A DNA stretch of 64,000 bases. Source: Phosphoribacter sp037045055. GTDB lineage: Bacteria > Actinomycetota > Actinomycetes > Actinomycetales > Dermatophilaceae. Below, in pieces: positions 25,174 to 33,766 of the stretch; the stretch's first letter is position 1; the number at the start of each line of letters is the position of its first letter. Made by a program: the position numbers and the translations under genes. The notes beneath the pieces are model-generated. The model was not told the DNA's origin. It saw nothing but the letters and a program-made list of their open reading frames with translations, and did no database searches. Location of the stretch: the NCBI GenBank assembly GCA_037045055.1, contig JBAOHJ010000001.1:682001-746000 (forward strand), written 5' to 3'.

Positions 25174-25653
25174 TCACTGCGCGGATCCGGTCAGCGCCAA
25201 CAGTGTCCGGGCCACCTGCGGCCCGGCGGCTCGGGAGGTCGCCACCACCAGGACGGTGTCGTCGCCGGCGATGGTCCCGAGGATCGCCGGCAGGTGGCAC
25301 TGGTCGATGGCCGAGGCGAGGTAGCTGGCCGCACCGGGGGGCGTGCGCAGGACGACGAGGTTGTCGGACGCCTCGGCGGTGACCAGCAGCTGCTCGGCGG
25401 CGCGACGCAGCCGGCCGCTCGGGTCGCCGACTCGGGCCCCGGCCCGGTCACCGGGGATCGCATAGACCAGCGAGCGTCCCTCGCGCACCTTCACCGCACC
25501 GAGCTCGAGCAGGTCGCGGGACAGGGTGGCCTGGGTGACCTCGATGCCCTCGTCGGCCAGCAGCCCGAGCAGCTCTCCCTGGGAGCGCACCGGGTGCTGG
25601 TCCAGCAGCCGGGCCACCCGAGCCTGGCGAGCGGTGCGCGTGCCGGCGAGCAT
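25174..25653 (-). CDS. argR: Arginine repressor ArgR
   Basis: Hexameric arginine-responsive repressor. The 159-aa protein has an N-terminal winged helix (about 10-75, with EGIEVTQATLSRDLLELGAV). The C-terminal oligomerisation and arginine-binding domain holds the family motif ILGTIAGDDTVLVV. It shares one base with the argD stop (TGATG), so it is translationally coupled. It probably represses its own operon through the operator near 29982. Confidence 0.97.
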   Translation of the reverse strand: MLAGTRTARQARVARLLDQHPVRSQGELLGLLADEGIEVTQATLSRDLLELGAVKVREGRSLVYAIPGDRAGARVGDPSGRLRRAAEQLLVTAEASDNLVVLRTPPGAASYLASAIDQCHLPAILGTIAGDDTVLVVATSRAAGPQVARTLLALTGSAQ

Positions 25654-26846
25654 CAGCCTGCTCCGTGCAGGATGCCCGGCAGCGCCGCGACGAACGCGTC
25701 GAGGTCCTCGGCCTGGACGATCAGCGGCGGGGCCAGCCGAAGCGCCGTCGGCGTGGGGGCGTTGACGAGGAACCCGGCGTCGCGGGCCCGGGTCGTCGCC
25801 GCAGCTGCGACCGGCTCGCGCAGCTCCACGGCGCGCAACAGCCCACGCCCCCGGACGTGATCCACCAGGGGATGGCCCAACCCGAGGATCGAGGCGCTCA
25901 GATGCTCGCCCATGGCTCGGGCGTGCGCGAGCAGACCGTCGCGCTCCACGGTGCGGATCGTCGCCAGGCCGGCCGCGCAGGCCAGCGGGTTGCCGCCGAA
26001 GGTGCTGCCGTGCTGACCCCCGGCGAGCAGCCCGGTCACCGCGGGCCCGTAGGTCACCAGCGCCCCGATCGGCACTCCCCCGGCCAGGCCCTTGGCCAGC
26101 GTCACCGCGTCGGGGACGACGCCGCTGGGGTGCGAGGCCAGCCAGTCGCCGGTGCGTCCCATCCCGGACTGCACCTCGTCGAGCACGAGCAGCGCGCCGA
26201 CCTGCGACGTCAGCTCGCGAGCCAACCGCAGGTATGCCGCGCTCGCCTCGACGACGCCCGCCTCACCCTGGATCGGCTCGAGGACCACGGCGGCCAGCCG
26301 CTCACCGACCCGCTCGACGACCTCGCGCAGCGCCGCCGCGTCGTCGTAGGGGACATGGATCACGTCGGGCAGCAGCGGCTCGAAGGGCTCGCGGTAGGCC
26401 GGTTTCCAGGTCAACGCCAGGGCGCCGGTGGATCGGCCGTGGAAGGCGTGCTCGGCGGCCACGATCACCTGACGGCCGGTCCGCCGGGTGAGCTTGACGG
26501 CGGCCTCGATCGCCTCGGTGCCGCTGTTGGCGAAGAACACCCCCGAGCCGGGCGGGGCAGCGCAGATCCGCAGCACGTGTTCGGCCAGCTCGACCTGGGC
26601 CGCGGTGGTGAAGAAGTTGGAGACGTGCATCAGTGCCCGGGCCTGCTCGGTCACCGCGTCGACGAGCGCCGGGTGTGCGTGACCCAGGGTGTTGACGGCG
26701 ATGCCGGCCAGCAGGTCCAGGTAGCGCTTGCCCTCGACGTCGACGACGTAGCAGCCGCGCCCGTGCGACAGGACGGTCTGCGGGACCCCGAACACGGGGA
26801 CCAGCGCGGCGGCATACCGGCCGAGCCACTCCTCGGTGGAGGTCAC
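25653..26846 (-). CDS. argD: Acetylornithine aminotransferase
   Basis: PLP enzyme converting N-acetylglutamate semialdehyde to N-acetylornithine. The 397-aa protein has the class III aminotransferase features FFANSGTEAIEAAVKLTRR and LVLDEVQSGMGRTG. The PLP lysine is in LAKGLAGGVPIG (about 249). The GTG at 26846 overlaps the argB stop by 4 nt. In the common order argF follows argD; here argR follows directly. Confidence 0.97.
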   Translation of the reverse strand: MTSTEEWLGRYAAALVPVFGVPQTVLSHGRGCYVVDVEGKRYLDLLAGIAVNTLGHAHPALVDAVTEQARALMHVSNFFTTAAQVELAEHVLRICAAPPGSGVFFANSGTEAIEAAVKLTRRTGRQVIVAAEHAFHGRSTGALALTWKPAYREPFEPLLPDVIHVPYDDAAALREVVERVGERLAAVVLEPIQGEAGVVEASAAYLRLARELTSQVGALLVLDEVQSGMGRTGDWLASHPSGVVPDAVTLAKGLAGGVPIGALVTYGPAVTGLLAGGQHGSTFGGNPLACAAGLATIRTVERDGLLAHARAMGEHLSASILGLGHPLVDHVRGRGLLRAVELREPVAAAATTRARDAGFLVNAPTPTALRLAPPLIVQAEDLDAFVAALPGILHGAG

Positions 26847-27769
26847 CGGGTCACCTGCTCGTCCGGCAGCACCATGGTGCCGATGCCCTCGTCGGTGAAG
26901 ACCTCCAGCAGCAGCGAGTGGGCCTGCCGGCCGTCGACGACGTGCGCCTGGGGCACCCCGCCCTCGACCGCGCGGATGCACGCCTCGAGCTTGGGCACCA
27001 TGCCCGCCTCGAGGCGGGTGAGCAGGTCCCGGGCGTCGGTCAAGGACACCTGCGAGAGCAGGGAGTCCCGGTCCGGCCAGCTGCCGTAGACCCCCTCGAC
27101 GTCGGTGAGCACGACGAGCTTGCGGGCCGCCAGGGCCACCGCGAGGGCGGCGGCGGCGGTGTCCGCGTTGACGTTGAGGACCTGCCCCTGCGCGTCGAGG
27201 TCGGGGGCGACGGTCGACACGACGGGGATCCGGCCGGCGTCGACGATGTCGAGGACGGCCGCCGGGTTGACGTGCTCGACATCGCCCACCAGGCCCAGGT
27301 CCACCGGCTCGCCGTCGACGAGCGTGGCGCGTTTGCGGGCGCCGAACAGCTCGGCGTCCTCGCCGGAGAGCCCGACCGCGAGTGGGCCGTGCTGGTTGAG
27401 CAGGCCGACCAGCTCGCGGCCCACCTGCCCGGTGAGGACCATCCGCACCACGTCCATGACCTCCGGTGTGGTCACCCGCAGGCCACCCTTGAACTCGCTG
27501 GTCAGCCCCAGCCGAGCGAGCATCGCCCCGATCTGCGGGCCGCCGCCGTGCACGACGACCGGCCGCAGACCGGCATACCGAAGGAACGCGACGTCCTGGG
27601 CGAACGCGTACCGCAACGGCTCGCTGACCATGGCATTGCCGCCGTACTTGACCACCACCAGCGCGCCGCGGAAGCGCTCCAGCCAGGGCAGCGCCTCGAC
27701 GAGGGTGGCGGCCTTCCCGGCGGCGACGCGCAGCTGGGCCGCGTCGATGAGACCTCGGATCGTGCTCAC
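26843..27769 (-). CDS. argB: Acetylglutamate kinase
   Basis: Second enzyme of arginine synthesis and usual site of arginine feedback inhibition. The 308-aa amino acid kinase family protein has VVKYGGNAM, VVHGGGPQIGAML and VLNVNADTAAAALAVAL, followed by LTDVEGVYG. The N-terminal helix STIRGLIDAAQLRVAAGKAA is typical of the arginine-sensitive hexameric type. The GTG at 27769 lies 11 nt after argJ; an open frame extends upstream without homology. Confidence 0.97.
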   Translation of the reverse strand: MSTIRGLIDAAQLRVAAGKAATLVEALPWLERFRGALVVVKYGGNAMVSEPLRYAFAQDVAFLRYAGLRPVVVHGGGPQIGAMLARLGLTSEFKGGLRVTTPEVMDVVRMVLTGQVGRELVGLLNQHGPLAVGLSGEDAELFGARKRATLVDGEPVDLGLVGDVEHVNPAAVLDIVDAGRIPVVSTVAPDLDAQGQVLNVNADTAAAALAVALAARKLVVLTDVEGVYGSWPDRDSLLSQVSLTDARDLLTRLEAGMVPKLEACIRAVEGGVPQAHVVDGRQAHSLLLEVFTDEGIGTMVLPDEQVTR

Positions 27770-27780
27770 AGGGGCTGCCC

Positions 27781-28938
27781 TCACGTGCTGTAGGCGGAGT
27801 TCTCGTGGACGTAGTCGTGGGTGAGGTCGTTGGTCCAGATCGTCGCGGCGTGCTCGCCGGCGTCCAGGTCGACCAGGACGTGGACGTCCCTCGGGGCGAG
27901 GTCCACCAGGGCGCGGTCGGCCCCGACGCCGCCGTCGCGGCATACCGGTATGCCGTTGATCGTCACCGCCAGCCGGGCCGGGTCGAACGCCGCGCGGGTC
28001 GTGCCCACCGCAGCCAGGACGCGGCCCCAGTTGGGGTCGTTGCCGAAGACGGCGCACTTGAACAGGGCGTTGCGGGCGATCGAGCGGCCCACCTCGAGGG
28101 CGTCCTCGACGCTGGCGGCGTGGCGCACCTCGATCTCGATGTCGTGGTGGGCTCCCTCGGCGTCGGCGACCAGCTGACGGGCCAGATCGGCACACACCGC
28201 GAGCAGACCCTCGGCGAGCTCGCTGGGCTGCGGGCCGACCCCCGACGCGCCGGAGGCCATGACCAGGACGGTGTCGTTGGTCGACATGCACCCGTCGGAG
28301 TCCACCCGGTCGAAGGTGAGCGTGGTGGCGTGGCGCAGCGCCGCGTCGAGCACCGGGGGCGAGGCCACCGCGTCGGTGGTGAGCACGACGAGCATCGTCG
28401 CCAGTCCGGGCGCGAGCATCCCGGCGCCCTTGGCCATGCCGGCGACCGACCAGCCGGCCCCCATGTGGCTGGCTTGCTTGTTGACCGTGTCGGTGGTGAC
28501 GATGGCCGTGGCGGCACGGTCGTGGCCGTCGGTGGAGAGGGCGGCGACCGCCGCGTCGACGCCGGCCAGCAGCAGCTCCATCGGCAGGCGCTGCCCGATC
28601 AGCCCGGTCGAGCACACCGCGACGTCGCCTGCCGAGATGCCCAGCGCCGCGGCCACGTGCTCGGCGGTCCGGTGGGTGTCGAGGAAGCCCGGCGAGCCGG
28701 TGCACGCGTTCGCGCCCCCGGAGTTGAGCACGACCGCGTCGACCCGCCCGTCCGAGACCACCTGGCGGGTCCAGGTGACCGGGGCGGCCTGCACCCGGTT
28801 GGTCGTGAACACGGCCGCGCCGTGGTGGTCCGGCCCGTCGTTGACGACCAGCGCGACGTCGGGCCGGCCGTTGGCCTTGAGCCCGGCGGCGACGCCGCTG
28901 GCTCGGAACCCCCTGGGCAGTGCCACGATCGGGCTCAC
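27781..28938 (-). CDS. argJ: Bifunctional ornithine acetyltransferase / N-acetylglutamate synthase
   Basis: Recycles the acetyl group from acetylornithine to glutamate and may also use acetyl-CoA. The 385-aa protein is synthesised as a proenzyme cleaved at the Ala-Thr bond in APGLATMLVVLTTDA (about 178-192), where Thr becomes the nucleophile. Other family blocks are NSGGANACTG, CSTGLIGQRLP and NDPNWGRVLAAVG. The GTG at 28938 overlaps argC by 4 nt. The coding sequence contains a perfect 16-bp palindrome made of two copies of the window's repeated word (27938-27953). Confidence 0.97.
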   Translation of the reverse strand: MSPIVALPRGFRASGVAAGLKANGRPDVALVVNDGPDHHGAAVFTTNRVQAAPVTWTRQVVSDGRVDAVVLNSGGANACTGSPGFLDTHRTAEHVAAALGISAGDVAVCSTGLIGQRLPMELLLAGVDAAVAALSTDGHDRAATAIVTTDTVNKQASHMGAGWSVAGMAKGAGMLAPGLATMLVVLTTDAVASPPVLDAALRHATTLTFDRVDSDGCMSTNDTVLVMASGASGVGPQPSELAEGLLAVCADLARQLVADAEGAHHDIEIEVRHAASVEDALEVGRSIARNALFKCAVFGNDPNWGRVLAAVGTTRAAFDPARLAVTINGIPVCRDGGVGADRALVDLAPRDVHVLVDLDAGEHAATIWTNDLTHDYVHENSAYST

Positions 28939-29978
28939 GGCGCCACCCCGACGACCGGCAGACCCGCGGTCTCGGGCAGACCGAGGGCGAGGTTGGCGCA
29001 CTGGATGGCCGCTCCGGCCGTGCCCTTGGCGAGGTTGTCCACGGCGGCCACGGCGACCACGCGGCCCACCCGCTCGTCGAGGGCGACCTGGACGTGCACG
29101 CTGTTGCTGCCCACGACGTCGGCCGTGCGGGGCCAGCCGCCCGGGTCGAGCAGGTGCACGAAGGGCTCGTCGGCGTATGCCGCGGTCCACGCCGCCCGCA
29201 CCTGCTGCGCGCTGGTGCCCGGGAGCACGCGGGCCGAGCCCGTGGCGAGGATGCCCCTGGCCATGGGGGCGAGGGTCGGGGTGAAGGAGACGGTGACCGG
29301 CTGCCCCGCCGCAGCGGACAGACTCTGCTCGATCTCCGGCGTGTGCCGGTGCACCCCCCCGACGCCGTAGGGGGACATCGAGCCCATGACCTCGGCGCCG
29401 AGCAGGTGCGCCTGGGGAGACTTGCCGGCGCCCGAGGTGCCGCTGGCCGCGACGAGGACGACGTCGTCCGGCTGCAGCAGTCCGGCCCCGAAGCCGGGGG
29501 CCAGGGCCAACGCACACGCCGTGGGGTAGCAGCCGGGCACCGCGACCCGGCTCGCGCCGCGCAGCGCCTCCCGGCCCTTGACCCCCCCGGCGCCGGGCAG
29601 CTCCGGCAGACCGTAGGGCCAGTGACCGGCATACGGCGTGTCGTAGAAGGCGGTCCAGGCGCCCGGGTCGGTGAGTCGGAAGTCGGCACCGCAGTCCACG
29701 ACGAGGGTGTCCCGCGGGAGCCGGTCGGCCAGCGCGGACGAGGCGCCGTGCGGCAGGGCGAGGAAGACCACGCCGTGGCCCGCGAGGGCCTGCGGTGTGG
29801 TGGCCTGCAGCATCCGCCCGGCCAGCGGCGTGAGGTGCGGGTGGATCTGCCCGAGCGGGCGCCCGGCGGAGGCGTCCGCGGTGAGCGTGGCCACCCTCAG
29901 GGTCGGATGGCCCAGCAGGAGGCGGACCAGCTCACCGCCGGCATACCCACTGGCCCCGGCTACGGCGACGTCGACCAT
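28935..29978 (-). CDS. argC: N-acetyl-gamma-glutamyl-phosphate reductase
   Basis: Reduces acetylglutamyl phosphate to the semialdehyde with NADPH. The 347-aa protein has the Rossmann start VAVAGASGYAGGELVRLLL. The catalytic Cys is in VPGCYPTACAL (about 149). It is the first gene of the arg operon. The ATG lies only 8 nt after a TATAGT -10 element, so the mRNA is probably leaderless or nearly so, and the promoter overlaps a palindromic ArgR-type site. Confidence 0.97.
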   Translation of the reverse strand: MVDVAVAGASGYAGGELVRLLLGHPTLRVATLTADASAGRPLGQIHPHLTPLAGRMLQATTPQALAGHGVVFLALPHGASSALADRLPRDTLVVDCGADFRLTDPGAWTAFYDTPYAGHWPYGLPELPGAGGVKGREALRGASRVAVPGCYPTACALALAPGFGAGLLQPDDVVLVAASGTSGAGKSPQAHLLGAEVMGSMSPYGVGGVHRHTPEIEQSLSAAAGQPVTVSFTPTLAPMARGILATGSARVLPGTSAQQVRAAWTAAYADEPFVHLLDPGGWPRTADVVGSNSVHVQVALDERVGRVVAVAAVDNLAKGTAGAAIQCANLALGLPETAGLPVVGVAP

Positions 29979-29981
29979 GTC

Positions 29982-29997
29982 GCATGACTATACATGC
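29982..29997 (-). promoter_or_regulatory. argC promoter -10 and overlapping ARG-box-like palindrome
   Basis: GCATG-ACTATA-CATGC is a 16-bp inverted repeat. Its centre, read on the minus strand, is TATAGT (29992-29987), a good -10 lying 8 nt from the argC ATG. Arginine operators in other bacteria are AT-rich palindromes at this location. Repressor binding here would block RNA polymerase directly. The regulator assignment is inferred. Confidence 0.6.
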
Positions 29998-30028
29998 TTC
30001 CGATTCTTCATTCGTGCACGGCGGTCCG

Positions 30029-32578
30029 TCAACGTTGCACGGCGCCCAGGCGGGCGGCGGCCTCGGCGACCGCCGCCGCCCGGAAGGCGCTCACCTCGTC
30101 CGTCGTCAGGGTGCGCTCGGGTGCCCGGAAGGCCAACCGGAAGGCCAGCGACTTCGTGCCGGCGGCGACCTGGTCGCCGCGGTAGACGTCGAACAGCCGC
30201 GCCGACTCGAGCAACGGGCCGGCCCCGGCGCGCAGCGCGGCCTGCAGCGACCCGGCGGTCACCGTCTCGTCGACGATGAGGGCCACGTCGCTCAGGGCGA
30301 CCGGGTGGGTCGAGAAGTCGCGCAGTCGCGGCGCGCGGTCGCTGGCGGCTGCGAGCAGGTCGAGATCGATGTCGGCGGCCACGGACCGGGCCGGCAGGCC
30401 GAGACCGGCCAGCATCGTCGGGTGCAGCTCCCCCGCGTGCCCGATGACGGTGCCGTCGGGCAGGTGCAGGCGGGCACACCGCCCGGGGTGCCAGGGCGGG
30501 TACGACGGGTCGGCCTCGACGCGAAGTTCGAGGGCCAGCGCGGCGGCGACCGCCTGGACGACGTCGACGGCGTCGGTCCAGTCCAAGGCCCGTCCGGCGC
30601 CCCACCACCCCGCCCGGTCCCCGTCCCCGGCGGCCACCAGGGCGACCCGCCGTGGCTGCGGGGGGACGGCGGCGTCGATCGAGGCGAGCGTCGCGTCGTC
30701 GGGGCGGCGGTCGACCGGCGGCACGGGGGCGGTGTGCGACGACCCGGGCGCCGGCCTGGTGACCAGCCCGATCTCGAAGAGCGCGACGTCCTTGGCCCCG
30801 CGAGAGACGTTGCGACGCAAGGCGTCCACGAGGGTGTCCAGGACCGAGGTGCGCATCAGGGGGGCCTGGTCGGACATCGGGTTGGCCACCCGGATCGCAC
30901 TGCGCCGCGGGTCGTCGGGAGCCAGCCCGAGCCGGTCGAACAGGCTCGCCGCGACGAAGGGGTAGGTCAGCACCTCGGTGAACCCTCGCCCGGCCAGCAC
31001 GTCGGCGACGATGCGTCGGACCCGCTGGGAGTGCGTCAGGCCGCGTCCGCTCGGCGGCATCGGGGGGACCGACGGGATCCGGTCGTAGCCGTCGATGCGC
31101 GCCACCTCCTCGGCGTAGTCGGGCCCGTCCACCAGGTCGGGCCGCCACGACGGCGGGGTCACCGTGATGGTGGGCCCGCCGTCGTCGAGCACGTCGCACC
31201 CGAGCTGCCGCACGATCTCGACCACGCGCTCGCGCGGGTAGTCCACGCCGACCAGCCGGGTGGGGCCCGTCGGGTCCAGCCGGTATGCCGCGCGCGCCGG
31301 CGGGGCGCCGACGTCGGTGGCGTGCGGGTCGGGGGTGCCGCCGCCGTACTCCACCAGCAGCGCCACCGCGAGCTGGGCGGCGGCCGCGGCCACCTGCGGA
31401 TCGACGCCACGCTCGTAGCGCTTGGAGGCCTCGGTGACCAAGCGGTGACGCCGGGAGGTCCGAGCCACGGTGACCGGGTCGAAGTGCGCCGCCTCGATGA
31501 GCACGTCGGTGGTCGTCGGCGTGACCTCGCACGTCTGCCCGCCCATAACCCCGGCCAGGGCCAGCGGCAGCGATCCCCCGTCGGTGACGAGCAGGTCTTC
31601 CGGGTGCAGTGTCCGGACCACCTCGTCGAGGGTGGTCAGCGTCTCGCCGGGCCTGGCCCGGCGCACGACGATGGACCCGGACAGTCGATCCAGGTCGAAG
31701 GCGTGCAGCGGCTGGCCGAGCGCGAGCATGACGTAGTTCGTCACGTCGACGGCCAGCGAGATCGGGCGCATCCCCTGCTGGGCGACCCGCCGACGCAGCC
31801 ACGGTGGCGACGGGGCGCTCGGGTCGACCCCGCGCACCACCCGGGCGACGTAGCGGTCGCAGCCGACCCGCCCGTCGATCGGCGCGGTGTCGTCCAGCCG
31901 CACGGCATACCCGCGCTCGTCCGCCGCGGGGACGTCGGGCAGGTCCGCCGGGTCGCGCAACCCCCCGGGCGGGCTGCCCTGGGAGTGCCAGTACTCGCGG
32001 GCCAGGCCGCGCATCGAGAAGCAGTACCCGCGGTCGGGGGTGATGTTGAGCTCGACCACCTCGTCGTCCAGACCGAGCAGGGGGATCGCGTCGTCGCCCG
32101 GGCTCACCCCCTGCGCGGCGGCGCCGAGGTAGTCGCCGAGCACGACGATCCCGGAATGGTCCTCGCCCAGCCCCAGCTCGTCCTCGGCGCAGATCATGCC
32201 GTGGGACACCCGGCCGTAGGTCTTGCGGGCGCCGACGGGGATGCCGCCGGGCAGGACCGCCCCCGGCAGGACGACCACGACGAGGTCGCCGACGGCGAAG
32301 TTCGTCGCCCCGCAGACGATCTGCTGGGCGATGCCCTCGGTGAGCCGTTGACCGTGCTCGCCGACGTCGACGCTGCAGAAGCGGATCGGCTTGCCGTTCT
32401 TCTGGATCTGCTCGTCGAGCTGCAGCACCCGTCCTACGACCACCGGGCCGGTGAGCCCACCGCCGTGGATCGCCTCCTCCTCCAGACCCACCGAGACGAA
32501 CGACGCGGCGACGTCCCGCCCGGTCGCTGCGGCGGCGAGATCGACGTACTCGCCCAACCAGCGCAGCGGCACGCGCAT
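30029..32578 (-). CDS. pheT: Phenylalanyl-tRNA synthetase beta subunit
   Basis: Structural and tRNA-binding subunit of the alpha2beta2 PheRS. The 849-aa protein shows the usual order. An N-terminal OB-fold tRNA-binding domain (about 40-150, including RFCSVDVGEHG) comes first. The B3/4 editing domain follows, then B5, the catalytic-like core (VLTYPFVAASLFDRLGL, then ADPSYPPWHPGRCA) and a C-terminal FDX-ACB domain (DFSTHPVALSDVALIVDETV). It starts 1 nt after the pheS stop, so the two are coupled. A longer open frame upstream overlaps pheS and is not used. Confidence 0.98.
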   Translation of the reverse strand: MRVPLRWLGEYVDLAAAATGRDVAASFVSVGLEEEAIHGGGLTGPVVVGRVLQLDEQIQKNGKPIRFCSVDVGEHGQRLTEGIAQQIVCGATNFAVGDLVVVVLPGAVLPGGIPVGARKTYGRVSHGMICAEDELGLGEDHSGIVVLGDYLGAAAQGVSPGDDAIPLLGLDDEVVELNITPDRGYCFSMRGLAREYWHSQGSPPGGLRDPADLPDVPAADERGYAVRLDDTAPIDGRVGCDRYVARVVRGVDPSAPSPPWLRRRVAQQGMRPISLAVDVTNYVMLALGQPLHAFDLDRLSGSIVVRRARPGETLTTLDEVVRTLHPEDLLVTDGGSLPLALAGVMGGQTCEVTPTTTDVLIEAAHFDPVTVARTSRRHRLVTEASKRYERGVDPQVAAAAAQLAVALLVEYGGGTPDPHATDVGAPPARAAYRLDPTGPTRLVGVDYPRERVVEIVRQLGCDVLDDGGPTITVTPPSWRPDLVDGPDYAEEVARIDGYDRIPSVPPMPPSGRGLTHSQRVRRIVADVLAGRGFTEVLTYPFVAASLFDRLGLAPDDPRRSAIRVANPMSDQAPLMRTSVLDTLVDALRRNVSRGAKDVALFEIGLVTRPAPGSSHTAPVPPVDRRPDDATLASIDAAVPPQPRRVALVAAGDGDRAGWWGAGRALDWTDAVDVVQAVAAALALELRVEADPSYPPWHPGRCARLHLPDGTVIGHAGELHPTMLAGLGLPARSVAADIDLDLLAAASDRAPRLRDFSTHPVALSDVALIVDETVTAGSLQAALRAGAGPLLESARLFDVYRGDQVAAGTKSLAFRLAFRAPERTLTTDEVSAFRAAAVAEAAARLGAVQR

Positions 32579-32579
32579 C

Positions 32580-33677
32580 TCAGACCACCATCCCGAACTG
32601 CTGCGAGAAGCGCACGTCGCCCTCGACGATGTCGCGCATGTCGTGCAGCCCGTTGCGCAGCTGCAGGGCCCGCTCGATCCCGAAGCCGAACGCGAAGCCG
32701 GTGTAGACGTCCGGGTCGATGCCGCAGGCGACGAGGCACTTGCGGTTGACCATGCCCGATCCGCCCAGCTCGATCCAGCCCGAGCCGCCGCACACCCGGC
32801 ACCCGGCGTCCTGCCCGCGGCAGGCATGGCACTGGAAGTCGGTCTCCATCGACGGCTCGGTGAACGGGAAGTACGACGCCCGCACCCGGGTGCGCACGTC
32901 GCCGAACATCGAGCGCACCAGGTGGTCGATGGCCCCGCGCAGGTGGGCCATGGTGAGGCCCTTGTCGACGGCCAGGGCCTCGATCTGGTGGAAGACCGGG
33001 GTGTGCGTGGCGTCGAGGTCGTCGGTGCGGAACACCTTGCCGGGCACCACGACGTAGATCGGTGGGGTGCGGGTGAGCATGGTGCGGATCTGCACCGGCG
33101 AGGTGTGCGGTCGCAGGACCAGCCCCCCGTCGGGGGGGTCCACGAAGAAGGTGTCCTGCATCTGCCGGGCCGGGTGGTCCTTACCGAGGTTGAGGGCGTC
33201 GAAGTTCATCCACTCCGACTCCACCTCGGGGCCCTCGGCGACCACCCACCCCGCGGACACGAACGCGTCGGCCAGCCGCTGCATGGTCAGCTCCACCGGG
33301 TGGCGGGCTCCGGTCGGCCGGCGGGCGGTCGGCAGGGTGACGTCGACGGTCTCCTCGAGCAGGATGCGCGCCTCGCGTTGCGTCTCGAGCTGCTCCTCGC
33401 GCGCTCGGTATGCCGCCGCCAGGGCTGCCTGCGCCGCTCCGACGCGTCGGCCCGCGTCGGCCTTCGCCGCCGGCGGCAGGGCGCCGATCTCGCGGCGGGC
33501 CCGGGCCACCGGGCCCCGGTCGACGTGCGCCAGGCGCGCGGCCTTGAGGGCCTCGAGGCTGCCCGCGGCGGCGAAGGCGTCCCGGGCGGCGTCGACGGCG
33601 ACCTGCAGGGCCAGCGCGTCCGGGGCGGCGACCTCGACGGGGTCCTCGTGCGGGGTGGTTGCAGACATCGCCTTCAC
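32580..33677 (-). CDS. pheS: Phenylalanyl-tRNA synthetase alpha subunit
   Basis: Catalytic subunit of PheRS. The 365-aa protein has an N-terminal coiled coil (about 20-100), then class II motif 2 in HPARQMQDTFFV and motif 3 in GFAFGFGIERALQLRNG. A Cys-rich insert (CHACRGQDAGCRVCGGSGW) occurs in many bacterial PheS proteins. The start is GTG 33677 (KAMSATTP) or ATG 33668; neither has a strong ribosome binding site. A TAGACT -10 candidate lies 32 nt upstream at 33715-33710. The pheST-argCJBD order is a common actinobacterial arrangement. Confidence 0.98.
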   Translation of the reverse strand: MKAMSATTPHEDPVEVAAPDALALQVAVDAARDAFAAAGSLEALKAARLAHVDRGPVARARREIGALPPAAKADAGRRVGAAQAALAAAYRAREEQLETQREARILLEETVDVTLPTARRPTGARHPVELTMQRLADAFVSAGWVVAEGPEVESEWMNFDALNLGKDHPARQMQDTFFVDPPDGGLVLRPHTSPVQIRTMLTRTPPIYVVVPGKVFRTDDLDATHTPVFHQIEALAVDKGLTMAHLRGAIDHLVRSMFGDVRTRVRASYFPFTEPSMETDFQCHACRGQDAGCRVCGGSGWIELGGSGMVNRKCLVACGIDPDVYTGFAFGFGIERALQLRNGLHDMRDIVEGDVRFSQQFGMVV

Positions 33678-33709
33678 ATCTTCGCTCGCCTCGGGTGTGC
33701 CGGCGCCAG

Positions 33710-33715
33710 AGTCTA
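33710..33715 (-). promoter_or_regulatory. Putative -10 element of pheST
   Basis: TAGACT on the minus strand, 32 nt before the pheS GTG, in the 89-nt gap after the histidine kinase gene. No clear -35 is visible. Confidence 0.4.
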
Positions 33716-33766
33716 CGGGCAGCGCCGCGGGCGTGATCCGTCCGCCCAGTGCGCGAACCCCTCGCC

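Noticed and set aside
26843..29689. A 948-codon version of acetylglutamate kinase
   Set aside because: Only the last 308 codons match the kinase. The rest lies over argJ and argC in another frame.
29984..32749. A 921-codon plus-strand frame opposite pheT
   Set aside because: Antisense shadow; pheT is complete and conserved throughout.
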